Shown here: positions 41,554 to 50,578 of the stretch, piece after piece
How positions within the stretch are numbered: position 1 is the stretch's first letter
Layout: the number at the start of each line of letters is the position of its first letter
Assembly: GCF_000316035.1 (NCBI RefSeq)
Contig: NZ_ANHX01000011.1
Span: forward strand, 616,474-680,473
Direction: 5' to 3'
Origin: Paenibacillus sp. PAMC 26794
GTDB taxonomy: Bacteria > Bacillota > Bacilli > Paenibacillales > Paenibacillaceae
DNA length: 64,000 nt
Notes under the pieces: generated by a model
Database searches by the model: none
Seen by the model: the letters and a program-made list of their open reading frames with translations, nothing else
Told to the model about the DNA's origin: nothing
Position numbers and translations under genes: made by a program

Positions 41554-43263
41554 ATGATTAGAAAAATGTATATGAAGCGATTCATCTATTTCTTTGTTTT
41601 TTTTCTGCTGCTGACGTTAAGTTTGTTTTTCGTGATGAACCGATTGAGCTCCAAGACACTTGAAGAAAATCTGATTGGCGCTTCCAAAAACCAGCTTGAT
41701 TATGTGAAAGGCATTCTGGACGGGATTATATACGAGGCTAACATGTACGGAGTTCAATATGCAGCTGACAGTGATGTCCGATTTTATCAGAGGCATGTTA
41801 TTGAGCTGAGCAATTACGATTCCCAAATGAAGAAAAACGATATCGTTGATCGCTTGCGGCAAACGCTCCTCTCCAGTCGATCGATTGAATCGATCGGCAT
41901 TTACTGGAAGTCTGAAGAAACGTTTCTGTCCACCAACAGTACGCCGGAGGCGAGACTTCCGTTCAAGGATGTTCAGCAACGGGGATGGCAAATTGTCGGC
42001 AATAGCTTGTATTATTTTGCCCTCTACCCTTACATCCAAAAATCCGGACAAAATGAACCGACTCAGTACGTCGTTGGTGTAAAGCTGAATACCGATTATT
42101 TGAAAAATCTGCTGAAAAAGGCTGTGAACAACGACAGCTCAAACGCTTTTTTTTGGTTTAATTCCCATCAGTTATGGAGTGAGAAAGAAGTTGACAACGA
42201 TCTATTGAAAGCGGTTACTGATATGCTTTCTCCACAGCCGGAGATCACTTTGAAATATGATTATCACACCAAGTCGGACGATTACTATGTTCTTTCCCGA
42301 TATATTGAATCAATCGACGCCTACCTGATTACATATACACAGACGAATGATTTTCTGCAACCGATTGACCGCAACCGTAAAGTTTTTTTTGCCAGCATTT
42401 TAGCCGTTTTCACGCTTGGTCTGGTTGTGATCTTTACGTTTTACCGGAACTATTACCGTAATATTCGTTTGTTGGAGCGGAAGTTTTCACAGGTCGAACA
42501 AGGTAATCACAATACACGTATTACCGAAAATACGGGCAAAGAGTTTTACAGCCTGTTCAGAAGTTTTAATCATATGGTTACCGAGATCCAGGATCTGTTC
42601 GTATCCTTGAAGACTGAAACGGAACTAAGACGAAGTGCCGAACTTCAACAACTCCAAGCTCAGATCAATCCTCATTTTTTGTACAACAGTTTATTTTTCA
42701 TCATGTCGGTGGCACAGTTTTCACCTGATTCTGTCATGCGCATGAGCAAGCATCTGGCTGAATATTATCGTTATTTAACCAAATTAGACCGGCATGAAGT
42801 CACGCTAGAAAGCGAGCTCCAGTTTGCGGATCATTTCCTGATTATTATGGCCCTCAGCAAAAAAATGGAGTACAGCATTGATCTGCCGCCAGAACTGGCC
42901 TCCCTTCCCCTGATGCCGCTGATCATCCAGCCAGTGGTCGAAAATGCGATTCAACATGGAATTGAAGGACAACAAGGTGCCCATCGGGTGACGATCGATG
43001 TCAAACAGACAGAGACTGCGATAACGATCAAGGTCTCTGATGACGGTAAACGTCTTTCGCTGGATGATATCCGTAGCCTGGAGGCTCGGCTTGAGAGTGA
43101 TACCCCGCCTGAAGGAATTAAAGGCGTAGGGCTCTGGAATGTAAATCGACGTCTGAAAAATACGTACGGCGAACGTAGCGGGTTACATTTTACTACTAAT
43201 GATTGGGGCGGCTTGTCCGTCCTGCTGCTCATCAGTATTCCCGAGGTGAAAGGAGATAACTAA
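41554..43263 (+). CDS. YesM-type membrane sensor histidine kinase (locus 2)
   Basis: A 569-residue kinase with helix 1 (about 8-26), extracellular sensor region, helix 2 (about 275-300), HAMP-like linker, and a kinase core with INPHFLYNSL (H374), the N-box PVVENAIQHGIEG and VSDDGKRLS. The G1 region GIKGVGLWNVNRRLK is intact. AAAGGA lies 7 nt before the ATG. Its stop overlaps the start of the response regulator by one base. It is divergent from the locus 2 permease operon, and is the same length and plan as the 19488 kinase. Confidence 0.92.
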   Translation: MIRKMYMKRFIYFFVFFLLLTLSLFFVMNRLSSKTLEENLIGASKNQLDYVKGILDGIIYEANMYGVQYAADSDVRFYQRHVIELSNYDSQMKKNDIVDRLRQTLLSSRSIESIGIYWKSEETFLSTNSTPEARLPFKDVQQRGWQIVGNSLYYFALYPYIQKSGQNEPTQYVVGVKLNTDYLKNLLKKAVNNDSSNAFFWFNSHQLWSEKEVDNDLLKAVTDMLSPQPEITLKYDYHTKSDDYYVLSRYIESIDAYLITYTQTNDFLQPIDRNRKVFFASILAVFTLGLVVIFTFYRNYYRNIRLLERKFSQVEQGNHNTRITENTGKEFYSLFRSFNHMVTEIQDLFVSLKTETELRRSAELQQLQAQINPHFLYNSLFFIMSVAQFSPDSVMRMSKHLAEYYRYLTKLDRHEVTLESELQFADHFLIIMALSKKMEYSIDLPPELASLPLMPLIIQPVVENAIQHGIEGQQGAHRVTIDVKQTETAITIKVSDDGKRLSLDDIRSLEARLESDTPPEGIKGVGLWNVNRRLKNTYGERSGLHFTTNDWGGLSVLLLISIPEVKGDN

Positions 43264-44615
43264 TGCGATTATTAATTGTGGATGACGGACATTATGTCGT
43301 TGAGTATATGAAGCACTTACTTGATTGGAGCACCTTTGGCATTGATCAGATCGAGACGATGACCAATTCGATTGAAGCCCGAGAGATGTTGACTCAAAAC
43401 CACATCGATATTCTGATCACTGATATACGAATGCCCGAGGTTTCAGGAATCGATCTGCTTCAACATATCCACCAACATAACTTGCCAACCAAAGTGATCA
43501 TCCTTTCCGGCTACTCCGAGTTCGAATACGCGCAACAAGGAATCCGTTTAGGTGCGCTCGACTATCTGCTCAAGCCTGTCGATAAAGATGATGTGGAGAA
43601 AGCCATGTCCAAAGCCATCAACAATATTACAAACACACGGCCCGCTCAATCTGTTGCATGGGAGAACTTCGATGGATTGGGGTATCTGCTTTCACTGCTT
43701 GGTCACAATGAGACATTAAGGAAGGAATATGATGCGTATACTGAATTTTTATTAGGGCGTCGTCGTATGTGCTGCTTCAAACTGGACGGTTTTACACAGG
43801 AACATGAGGATGTTATAAAACATGCTGTCGGAGATAAATTGGATCGGCTCGTGTGGAATGCGGGAACGGGACTGTTCGGTCTGGTTCCGGAAGAAGCTGC
43901 TGGGGACCTGACTATCAAACTGGAGCAATCGGTCGTGTCTCCTCCCTTTTCATTGACTGATCGAAACGTGACCCGGCAGATGTTCTACAGCTTCTTTCTT
44001 AATGAGGACGTACACTTAGAAGACTTCAATGGCATATTCAACCATTCTCCGTCATGCGGTGATTGGGAGTCGGCGGGAAATATCATTAAAAAATATGATC
44101 AAATCCATCTCCAAAAGCAAAAAATGATCTTTCTCATGGAGACCATTTTATATGTATATCTGACGGATAAGGATCGCGATCCCTCTGAAACCGTGGAGTG
44201 GATATTCAACCAGTTACGGTATCCTGATGAACTATCCTCAACTCTCATGGATCGGGTCAATCGAATCAGAAACAACAAACAGATGTCGATCCAAACCATC
44301 GTTGACAAAGTACAAACGTATATCGAAGACCATCTGTCACATGGCCTTAGCCTGGATGAACTGGGGAAAGTTGCACATCTCCATCCCGTCTACTTTTCCA
44401 AACTGTTTAAACAGGAGACGGGCGAAAATGTGTCAAACTACATTTCCAGGAAAAGGTTGGAGAAGGCTTCTCAATTGCTTCAAGATTCGGAACTCCGTGT
44501 AGCCGATATAGCGCAGATGGTTGGTTACCGAAAAAATCAATATTTTATCCAGTTGTTCAAAGTCGAATACGGAGTTACGCCCTACCAGTACCGGAGAAAT
44601 ATAATCCATCAATGA
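43263..44615 (+). CDS. YesN-type response regulator with AraC output domain (locus 2)
   Basis: A 450-residue regulator, about 100 residues shorter in its central region than the locus 1 partner. The receiver has MRLLIVDDGHYVVEYMKHLL and D54 in LITDIRMPEVSG; the output domain has LSLDELGKVAHLHPVYFSKLF and VADIAQMVGYRKNQYFIQLF. The receiver has DDG where DDE is common at the metal site, which may affect phosphorylation. AAAGGAG precedes the ATG, which overlaps the kinase stop (TAATG). It probably activates the divergent ABC-GH43 operon. Terminator at 44662. Confidence 0.92.
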   Translation: MRLLIVDDGHYVVEYMKHLLDWSTFGIDQIETMTNSIEAREMLTQNHIDILITDIRMPEVSGIDLLQHIHQHNLPTKVIILSGYSEFEYAQQGIRLGALDYLLKPVDKDDVEKAMSKAINNITNTRPAQSVAWENFDGLGYLLSLLGHNETLRKEYDAYTEFLLGRRRMCCFKLDGFTQEHEDVIKHAVGDKLDRLVWNAGTGLFGLVPEEAAGDLTIKLEQSVVSPPFSLTDRNVTRQMFYSFFLNEDVHLEDFNGIFNHSPSCGDWESAGNIIKKYDQIHLQKQKMIFLMETILYVYLTDKDRDPSETVEWIFNQLRYPDELSSTLMDRVNRIRNNKQMSIQTIVDKVQTYIEDHLSHGLSLDELGKVAHLHPVYFSKLFKQETGENVSNYISRKRLEKASQLLQDSELRVADIAQMVGYRKNQYFIQLFKVEYGVTPYQYRRNIIHQ

Positions 44616-44661
44616 CTTCGGTTGTATATGTTACATATATGATATGTCCAATGCAGTACCG

Positions 44662-44713
44662 AAAAAGCCCAACTTCCAATCTTCAGTTTAAAGAGTGGAA
44701 GTTGGGCTTTTTA
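44662..44713. terminator. Bidirectional intrinsic terminator
   Basis: AAAAAGCCCAACTTCCA-loop-TGGAAGTTGGGCTTTTT between the convergent response-regulator and acetyltransferase genes. Confidence 0.9.
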
Positions 44714-44719
44714 GTGCAA

Positions 44720-45166
44720 TTAATGGGTTAGGTCGATCATCTTATCAAAGCAATATGAATCTCTGTCATAGCCGTTATGCTCATAAAAAGTATGGGCGTC
44801 GGTTCGCTTCATTCCGCTACATAAAATAATACTTGATATTCCCCGTTCTTTAGCATAATTTTCAGTCTGTCTTAGTAGTTTTGTACCTATCCCTCTATGT
44901 TGCAGATCCCTTTTAACAGCAAGAGCTTGAATATGTAGATAACCAATTGGAACTCCTACGGATAATGCCTGTACAATAGTTACAAAACCGACCACATCAT
45001 TTTCTATCAATGCGACAAATGTTTTGTAATTCCCGGCCTTATTCATCTCTTCCATAGTCACTCGAAAGTTTACATCATTAACATTACGAATTTCAAGTAC
45101 ATTATTCCATAAAGAAACAACTTCAGCATAATCATCTGATATAATTTCTCGAATTTTAATATCCAC
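44720..45166 (-). CDS. GNAT-family N-acetyltransferase
   Basis: A 148-residue single-domain GNAT enzyme. IKIREIISDDYAEVVSLWNNV is the first strand-helix unit, IQALAVKRDLQHRGIGTKLL contains the acetyl-CoA pyrophosphate loop (Q-x-x-G-I-G), and YEHNGYDRDSYCFDKMI the C-terminal part. The GTG at 45166 is chosen because GGAGG is 9 nt upstream; the longer frame overlaps that site. It is a monocistronic gene. The acceptor cannot be inferred. Confidence 0.85.
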   Translation of the reverse strand: MDIKIREIISDDYAEVVSLWNNVLEIRNVNDVNFRVTMEEMNKAGNYKTFVALIENDVVGFVTIVQALSVGVPIGYLHIQALAVKRDLQHRGIGTKLLRQTENYAKERGISSIILCSGMKRTDAHTFYEHNGYDRDSYCFDKMIDLTH

Positions 45167-45355
45167 ACTAAACAACCTCCTCAAGATAAAATAATCGAAC
45201 AATATCCCCTATCCCTCTATTTGTGTTAAGGTTCTCCGCGCTATTTGCAACGGCAAGTTATAGGGCCATCCTTTGTGGGGATGACCCTGTATTATAATCT
45301 AAATTTTTTCAGTTGTCTTCTTCGTTAACGCCTGCATTTCGCTCATATAAAAGCG

Positions 45356-46210
45356 TTATTTTTTCTTCACGGGTATCCAGATTTCTCCTGAAACATTCCC
45401 ATGCCGTGCCATTCCATAATACATTTCGAAAGTAGGGCCCTCAACCTGTTCGTATTCAGATGTCGGAAACCACTCGGAATAGATTCGTTCCCATAGTTTT
45501 TGCATATCACACTGCGGCTCCGGGAAGACCGCCCACGTTAATGTTGGGACAGCAAGTTTTGTGAATCTCTCCGGAATCTCAAGCCCTTTAGGTACATGAT
45601 AACAGACCATGTATTTGAAAGATTCTTTAGTGTGATCGTAAAGGGCGGCGTGTAACATGGTGTCACCAAAACGTCCCAGTAAGTCGTTCATCATATCAAC
45701 GCTGCCATCATCATCACATTTTATACGGAATAGAGGAACTTCAGAGAACGCTGTTTTCTGGTCTGCATTTATAATTCCATATACTCCAAACATCTCAAAA
45801 GAATCTCTTTGCTCAATACGGTAATTCATTTCGACATCCCCTTTTATTGAAATATGAAAGGACATTCGAGGATAGGCTTTTAGAGAAACGCCTGTATCGC
45901 GTGCAGATGTAGGCATAATGCCATGAAGATTTTTAAAGGCCCGTGCAAACGCCTCCGGCGAATCATATCCATATTTCATAGCTACATCAATAACCTTTGA
46001 ATCTGTTGTCTGCAGTTCGAATGCCGCCAATGTCAACCGTCGACGTCGAATGTACTCCGATAACGTTACGCCAGTAATAAATGGAAACATCCTTTGAAAA
46101 TGATAGGTAGAGCAACAGGCTCTCTGTGCTATTTCATCATATGAAATAGTGTCCGCTAGATTTGTTTCGATATATTCCATGGCACTATTCATCCTGACCA
46201 ACCAATCCAT
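45356..46210 (-). CDS. AraC-family regulator with GyrI-like effector domain
   Basis: A 284-residue regulator with an N-terminal AraC DNA-binding domain (TISYDEIAQRACCSTYHFQRMF; VIDVAMKYGYDSPEAFARAF; HGIMPTSAR) and a C-terminal GyrI-like/AraC_E_bind domain (MNYRIEQRDSFEMFGVYGII ... TFEMYYGMARHGNVSGEIWIPV). Such Rob/SoxS-like architecture senses small molecules and controls detoxification genes. The ATG at 46210 follows GGGAGGG; six upstream codons overlap that site. No obvious target is adjacent. Confidence 0.87.
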   Translation of the reverse strand: MDWLVRMNSAMEYIETNLADTISYDEIAQRACCSTYHFQRMFPFITGVTLSEYIRRRRLTLAAFELQTTDSKVIDVAMKYGYDSPEAFARAFKNLHGIMPTSARDTGVSLKAYPRMSFHISIKGDVEMNYRIEQRDSFEMFGVYGIINADQKTAFSEVPLFRIKCDDDGSVDMMNDLLGRFGDTMLHAALYDHTKESFKYMVCYHVPKGLEIPERFTKLAVPTLTWAVFPEPQCDMQKLWERIYSEWFPTSEYEQVEGPTFEMYYGMARHGNVSGEIWIPVKKK

Positions 46211-46316
46211 CGTATTCCCTCCCTTCAAGGTAACTTTATGGGAAATAAATAATGAATACCTTGCAATTTCTGCACGAAAAAGTCAGTAAAAAACTTGCTC
46301 TTATGGATGATACGGT

Positions 46317-47450
46317 TCACCGGGTCATCACTGGAGTAATCAAAAACAGAGTAGACATGAGCGAATCATCTGGAAGTACAACGATGGGACTCGTTTTTCC
46401 TGCATATCTTAATCGGATACTCTCGCAATCTATGTTACGAAGTATATCGATAAAAAACTTTCCATTTAGTGATATCACGAATTCTTTCCCACACTTCTCT
46501 AATAATGGAATTTCATTCTGAATATCTCCAACATCGGCTGTTTTGGACAACAGTTTTAATGTGTCTGCATTAGCTACTAGTCTAATCACTTGTGCACTAG
46601 CCATTACAGTCACACATTCAACTGCTCTCAACAAACATGCTGTATCAACTGTGATTTCACACATATAAGATTGAGGGATTACATTCTTTATGGATGGAAA
46701 CGTTCCTTCAATAAGAGCAGACTCCACTTTCAGTCCAGTTGTCATGAATTTAACTCGATTATTACTCACTTCAATTTCAGTCGTGTCATCTGCTTTGTTT
46801 AACATTTTCGATAATTCATAGAGATTCTTCGCTGGAATAATAGCGTTCAAACTGTTGTGGGTAGCATCTTCTAAATGCAAAGCACGGTATGCAAGCCGCA
46901 CTCCGTCTGTAGCAATTAGGTTTAGACAATCATTACGGCATTCCAAGGAAACTCCTGTTAATATGGGGCTGGTCTCGGACGTTGATGCTACGAGCGCTAG
47001 CTGTTTAATAGTCGAACGAAGTAAGGCAGTATTCATGCGTAGTTTAGTAGAAGGGAATGCCTCTCCATCATCAAAGGAAGGGAATTCTGTAGGGTCCATT
47101 CCGCATAAACGTAATTGAGAATGACCTGATACAATCGAAAGAATCATTGACTCTTTAATCTCAAGTATAAGCTGGTCATCATTAAATTTACGAATAATAT
47201 CGTGAAAATAACGCGATGGTATAACGATAGCCCCTGTTCTATGTACAGTCACAGAAACACCATCTTGAGCAATCAAAGACTGTATCGTCATACTTGTATT
47301 ACTTGCCCTAAAAGTAACGCCATCTGCATTTGCTTGAATATGTATTCCTTGAAGAATAGGTATTGAACTGTTTGCTGCTACTGCCTTTATCACATATTGT
47401 ATGGCATCCATAAGAGAATCTTTTGTTATCTCTACCAGCAAAGACCTCAC
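46317..47450 (-). CDS. Accessory DNA polymerase III beta clamp (DnaN paralogue)
   Basis: About 374-377 residues with the three-domain sliding-clamp pattern: ANSSIPILQGIHIQANADGV, a central SETSPILTGVSLECRNDCLN with LIATDGVRLAYRAL, and a C-terminal clamp domain ending LFLITPVMTR, matching the typical MPMR-like end of DnaN. The neighbourhood has no dnaA, recF or oriC, so this is not the housekeeping gene. The start is uncertain: GTG at 47450, or TTG at 47441 which gives the family-like MLVEITKDSL. It is preceded by a ribbon-helix-helix gene 17 bp upstream on the same strand. Second clamps are often linked to mobile elements or specialised polymerases, but neither is visible here. Confidence 0.85.
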   Translation of the reverse strand: MRSLLVEITKDSLMDAIQYVIKAVAANSSIPILQGIHIQANADGVTFRASNTSMTIQSLIAQDGVSVTVHRTGAIVIPSRYFHDIIRKFNDDQLILEIKESMILSIVSGHSQLRLCGMDPTEFPSFDDGEAFPSTKLRMNTALLRSTIKQLALVASTSETSPILTGVSLECRNDCLNLIATDGVRLAYRALHLEDATHNSLNAIIPAKNLYELSKMLNKADDTTEIEVSNNRVKFMTTGLKVESALIEGTFPSIKNVIPQSYMCEITVDTACLLRAVECVTVMASAQVIRLVANADTLKLLSKTADVGDIQNEIPLLEKCGKEFVISLNGKFFIDILRNIDCESIRLRYAGKTSPIVVLPDDSLMSTLFLITPVMTR

Positions 47451-47467
47451 CTACCTCAAATAAAAAA

Positions 47468-47743
47468 TTATTTTGAATAGAAGGACTCAATCATGTTACG
47501 TATAACCTCCGAACGAGAAAGTTTATGCTCTGTGCAATGGTTTTCGATTTTTCCCCACATGTCCTCTGTTAGAGTTAAAGATATTTTTTTGGTCACACCT
47601 ATACTCTTTCTCCCGGAACCTTCTCGCAGACCTCCTCTCGAAAAGACAAAACCTAACTGACCTTCTTTATTAGAGACACCAACTTTAATGTTATTGTTGT
47701 TCAATATAATAACGCTCCTATATTTTGATTTAGGTAACCTCAT
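47468..47743 (-). CDS. Ribbon-helix-helix (CopG/Arc-like) small DNA-binding protein
   Basis: Up to 91 residues. The C-terminal 45 residues fit a ribbon-helix-helix domain: a basic GREGSGRKSIG-like arm, the strand KKISLTLTEDMW, helix 1 IENHCTEHKL and helix 2 SRSEVIRNMIESFY. The N-terminal part is not recognised. The ATG at 47743 has a poor ribosome-binding site; a TTG 13 codons later follows AGGAG by 10 nt and may be the true start. It is 17 bp upstream of the accessory clamp, so the pair is probably one transcript with autoregulation by this protein (inference). Confidence 0.7.
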   Translation of the reverse strand: MRLPKSKYRSVIILNNNNIKVGVSNKEGQLGFVFSRGGLREGSGRKSIGVTKKISLTLTEDMWGKIENHCTEHKLSRSEVIRNMIESFYSK

Positions 47744-47830
47744 TCAAAAGGATCTCTTCTCATCTTATCATAGCTCAGTATAGATTTACAATATTTTCAA
47801 ATCGATCACTGAAGAGCAACTCATCAAATG

Positions 47831-47860
47831 CAAAAAAGCCCGGTTGATGATCCGGGCCAA
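47831..47860 (-). terminator. Intrinsic terminator of the flavin monooxygenase operon
   Basis: GCCCGG-atcatcaa-CCGGGCTTTTTT on the minus strand, about 35 bp after the reductase stop. Confidence 0.85.
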
Positions 47861-47893
47861 AAACAATTACATATAGACGATTTCCCTAAAAAG

Positions 47894-48427
47894 TCAATAC
47901 GATATTAAATCAGAAGTGGACGTATCAATGCGCTGTAAAACCTCTTCAGACATGTGAAAATGAATGTTTTGTTCGTGATCTTCCGCACGTTCAATCTGGT
48001 TGTCGACTGCAAATACATTCTCCGCAAAACATTTACATCCCATAGATGCTAATAATGGCTTTAGCGCATAATCGATAGATAGTAAGTTGGAGATCGTTCC
48101 CCCTACAAAATAGGCAGCTACAATTTTATCTTTAAAACCTTTTTGTGGCAACAAATCCAAATAAGCCTTGAGCACTCCTGTATAAGTTGTTTTGTAAACC
48201 GGGCTTGCAATAATAATGCCTGCGGCTTCTTCTACTTTGGCATTGGCGCTTTGAATCGGCTTGCTATTAAAGTTGGCGTGCATTAAGTCCTCAGGGGGCA
48301 ATGAGTATACTTCAATCATGGACACCTCACAACCGCTCTGCTCCAACGTTTCCTTCGCATAGTTTACAACGCCGTTTACACGAGACTTCTCATTTGGACT
48401 ACCCGAAATGATGGTTATTTTTTTCAT
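47894..48427 (-). CDS. NAD(P)H-dependent FMN reductase (SsuE family)
   Basis: A 177-residue flavodoxin-fold reductase. The N-terminal phosphate loop is TIISGSPNEKSRVNGV, and ASPVYKTTYTGVLKAYLDLL is the SsuE/MsuE signature for FMN binding and tetramer formation. It reduces FMN with NAD(P)H and supplies FMNH2 to a partner oxygenase. Its ATG overlaps the stop of the upstream monooxygenase (ATGA), so the two are coupled. By analogy with SsuDE and related pairs it feeds the 48424 enzyme. Confidence 0.9.
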   Translation of the reverse strand: MKKITIISGSPNEKSRVNGVVNYAKETLEQSGCEVSMIEVYSLPPEDLMHANFNSKPIQSANAKVEEAAGIIIASPVYKTTYTGVLKAYLDLLPQKGFKDKIVAAYFVGGTISNLLSIDYALKPLLASMGCKCFAENVFAVDNQIERAEDHEQNIHFHMSEEVLQRIDTSTSDLISY

Positions 48428-49692
48428 AGCTTAAGCTCACTCAACTCGTTAGTTTTAAAAAAAGCTGCTGCACTTAATGTCATAACATGTTGTGGAGGTA
48501 ATCCCATCAGAACCCTTCCATACAATTCCAGGCCCGTAGATGCTGTAGTAAGAGCATGATTTGCCCCGCCTCGAATATCCCGGAATATTTGAGACAAGCG
48601 ATTGGAGTCTGCAATGACGCCCCCTCCGCTCTCTGCCATTAACATATCAACGGCTTCCCAGCAAAGCATGGATGCATAAGTGATGTCTGTTTGAATTTGT
48701 GCAAATTCCTTCAGCGTGAATCGTTCTCCATTTTGAACGTGATGCTCTAAATGATCTATAGCACGGCTAATATGAAGATGAGCGGATTCCACTTTCATCG
48801 CTGCAAGCCCCACTTTGTACTGAATATGTCCAACTTCAGCTTGCGAAGTGTGAGTGGTCATTGTAATCCCTTTATTGGGTGCCTTTTCTGCAAAATATTC
48901 AATGGCCCCTCTGGCAAGTCCAAGGACTGCACTTATTCCAGTCGTTATCGCAGTTGTAACCTGAGTATAAGGTTTATATCGGTCTATTCCTTCTAATTCT
49001 GCTGGCAAGGTACTCACATGACTCAAGTCCTGTGTTATAACATACTTTTCTGGAATAAATACATTTTTGATTTCCAGACTATTACTTGCTGAGCCTTTTA
49101 AACTCATCGTATACCAATCGTCTACAATTGTAACTTCATGCATTGGAACGACAGCCAGCATCATGCCTGTACTTTTGCTTTGCTGCATAGACTTGACGTC
49201 TAATAAATTGATAAATGCATGCGTTGCATGTTTAGAACCCGAACCGAAACCCCAAAAGCCTTCCTCTACCAGATATCCTCCTTCTACTTTTTTTACGACA
49301 GCCTTCCTGGCAGCCAGAACAGAGCAAAAACGGATTTCCTCTTCCTGGCTAAAGATAGAATCCAGGGTTTCGCCAGGCAAAGATAATGATACATTATAGT
49401 TGTTCCCGTTGATGATTTGAACTACCCATCCGACCGAACCATTTCCTTTTGCCACTTCAGAAATGATTTCGACCATTGCACGGATACTGACTTCGTAACC
49501 ACCGTACTTTTTAAGTGTACCAAGCTTGAATAAGCCAGCATCGGATACTTTTTGGATAACCTCGTCCGGGATATGTCTTTCTTCATCAATTTGTGGCGCA
49601 AACTTTTGCAGATAGGGAACTAAATTCGTAGCATGTTCAAGCAGTTGAAGTTCGGTTGTTGTGAGTTGATGTTTTGCACTCAGATTTACCAT
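48424..49692 (-). CDS. Acyl-CoA-dehydrogenase-fold flavin-dependent monooxygenase
   Basis: A 422-residue group D flavin monooxygenase/acyl-CoA dehydrogenase-like protein: an N-terminal helical domain (ERHIPDEVIQKVSDAGLFKL), a middle beta domain (GFWGFGSGSKHATHAFIN) and a C-terminal four-helix bundle (DIRGGANHALTTASTGLELY). Members such as DszC/SfnC-type enzymes use FMNH2 and O2 to oxidise sulfur compounds or aromatics. It lacks an obvious acyl-CoA dehydrogenase catalytic glutamate context, favouring a monooxygenase. AGAGGAA precedes the ATG. It is coupled to the SsuE-type reductase and divergent from a TetR gene. The substrate could be an organosulfur compound, but this is not proven. Confidence 0.85.
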   Translation of the reverse strand: MVNLSAKHQLTTTELQLLEHATNLVPYLQKFAPQIDEERHIPDEVIQKVSDAGLFKLGTLKKYGGYEVSIRAMVEIISEVAKGNGSVGWVVQIINGNNYNVSLSLPGETLDSIFSQEEEIRFCSVLAARKAVVKKVEGGYLVEEGFWGFGSGSKHATHAFINLLDVKSMQQSKSTGMMLAVVPMHEVTIVDDWYTMSLKGSASNSLEIKNVFIPEKYVITQDLSHVSTLPAELEGIDRYKPYTQVTTAITTGISAVLGLARGAIEYFAEKAPNKGITMTTHTSQAEVGHIQYKVGLAAMKVESAHLHISRAIDHLEHHVQNGERFTLKEFAQIQTDITYASMLCWEAVDMLMAESGGGVIADSNRLSQIFRDIRGGANHALTTASTGLELYGRVLMGLPPQHVMTLSAAAFFKTNELSELKL

Positions 49693-49707
49693 ATAAGTTC
49701 CTCTTTT

Positions 49708-49757
49708 CTACACATGTATATTAAATATCACTGTGTATAATATATATTATGGTGTAG
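49708..49757. promoter_or_regulatory. TetR operator region between monooxygenase and TetR genes
   Basis: CTACAC (49708-49713) and GTGTAG (49752-49757) flank an AT-rich core containing smaller dyads (TATAATATATATTATG). The symmetric region covers both divergent promoters. Confidence 0.5.
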
Positions 49758-49823
49758 AATAAGCTTCATCAACCGATAAAAACATGAATGTGTCGAAAAA
49801 CGATACAGAAAGAGGTAATTGTC

Positions 49824-50414
49824 TTGGAAAGTAAACCAAAAGAGGATCTTCGAGTCCGAAGAACCCACAAGCATCTCTATAATGCCTTATTAGAGCTAAT
49901 GGAAACCCAGCCCTTTGAAAATATAACTGTGAAGCAGATCTGTGACTTAGCTATGGTACATCGAACCACATTCTATACTCATTTTAATGACAAATACGAC
50001 TTGCTTTCGAATACGCTGAGACAAATTGCTGAAGAAGAACTGGACTTTTCCACGACTCTGCATTCACCGGCGGAAAGCTTAAAGGAAATCTTTTCGGCTG
50101 CAAGTAAAAATAAAAATGTATTCACCCAACTTCTGTCCGAGGACAGAGATTCATTAAGGAATTTGTTGCGTCGAGAAATGGGAGCCGGCATATATAAGCA
50201 TTTGACTGAGGATCTGTTGAATGAGAATCTGTTGACTGAAGAAAAGTCCACTGATATTCAAATTATTGTCGAGGCCTACACTGGAGCAATGATTGGAGTC
50301 TTGAGCTGGTGGATTGAAAACAATATGCCTATTGATCAAGAAGATATATACAAAAGGTTATTTGAATTGGATATATTTCCTGAGTGGAATTTCATGAAAA
50401 CGTCAACGCAATGA
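49824..50414 (+). CDS. TetR/AcrR-family regulator (probable repressor of the monooxygenase operon)
   Basis: A 196-residue regulator with the N-terminal TetR helix-turn-helix (LRVRRTHKHLYNALLELM; ITVKQICDLAMVHRTTFYTH) and a C-terminal ligand domain with AYTGAMIGVLSWWIENNMPI. The start is TTG at 49824, 8 nt after GAGG; the upstream ATG at 49788 has no ribosome-binding site. It is divergent from the flavin monooxygenase operon, with inverted repeats between, so local repression relieved by the monooxygenase substrate is the expected model. Confidence 0.87.
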   Translation: MESKPKEDLRVRRTHKHLYNALLELMETQPFENITVKQICDLAMVHRTTFYTHFNDKYDLLSNTLRQIAEEELDFSTTLHSPAESLKEIFSAASKNKNVFTQLLSEDRDSLRNLLRREMGAGIYKHLTEDLLNENLLTEEKSTDIQIIVEAYTGAMIGVLSWWIENNMPIDQEDIYKRLFELDIFPEWNFMKTSTQ

Positions 50415-50516
50415 GATGGAAAACAAGGAAACGATGCTCGAGGGCGTTGGCTTACTAAAGCTAATGTTTTTCGGTAAACTAAAATCGATATATATGCTTA
50501 TGATGAGGTGGATCAG

Positions 50517-50578
50517 ATGGCAAATATTCAAGAGATTGCACGTCTTGCAGGCGTTTCTACAGCAACAGTGTCAGTCAG
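50517..50578 (+). pseudogene. LacI-family regulator remnant (first 20 codons)
   Basis: After a good ribosome-binding site (GAGGTGG) the frame reads MANIQEIARLAGVSTATVSV, the first helix-turn-helix of a LacI repressor. At that point the sequence switches abruptly to PTS permease sequence in a different frame, and the LacI frame ends at 50723 without further homology. This is the left side of a deletion junction. Confidence 0.75.

Noticed and set aside
46317..47743. Chromosomal origin region because of dnaN
   Set aside because: No dnaA, recF or DnaA-box cluster is nearby; the gene is an accessory clamp.
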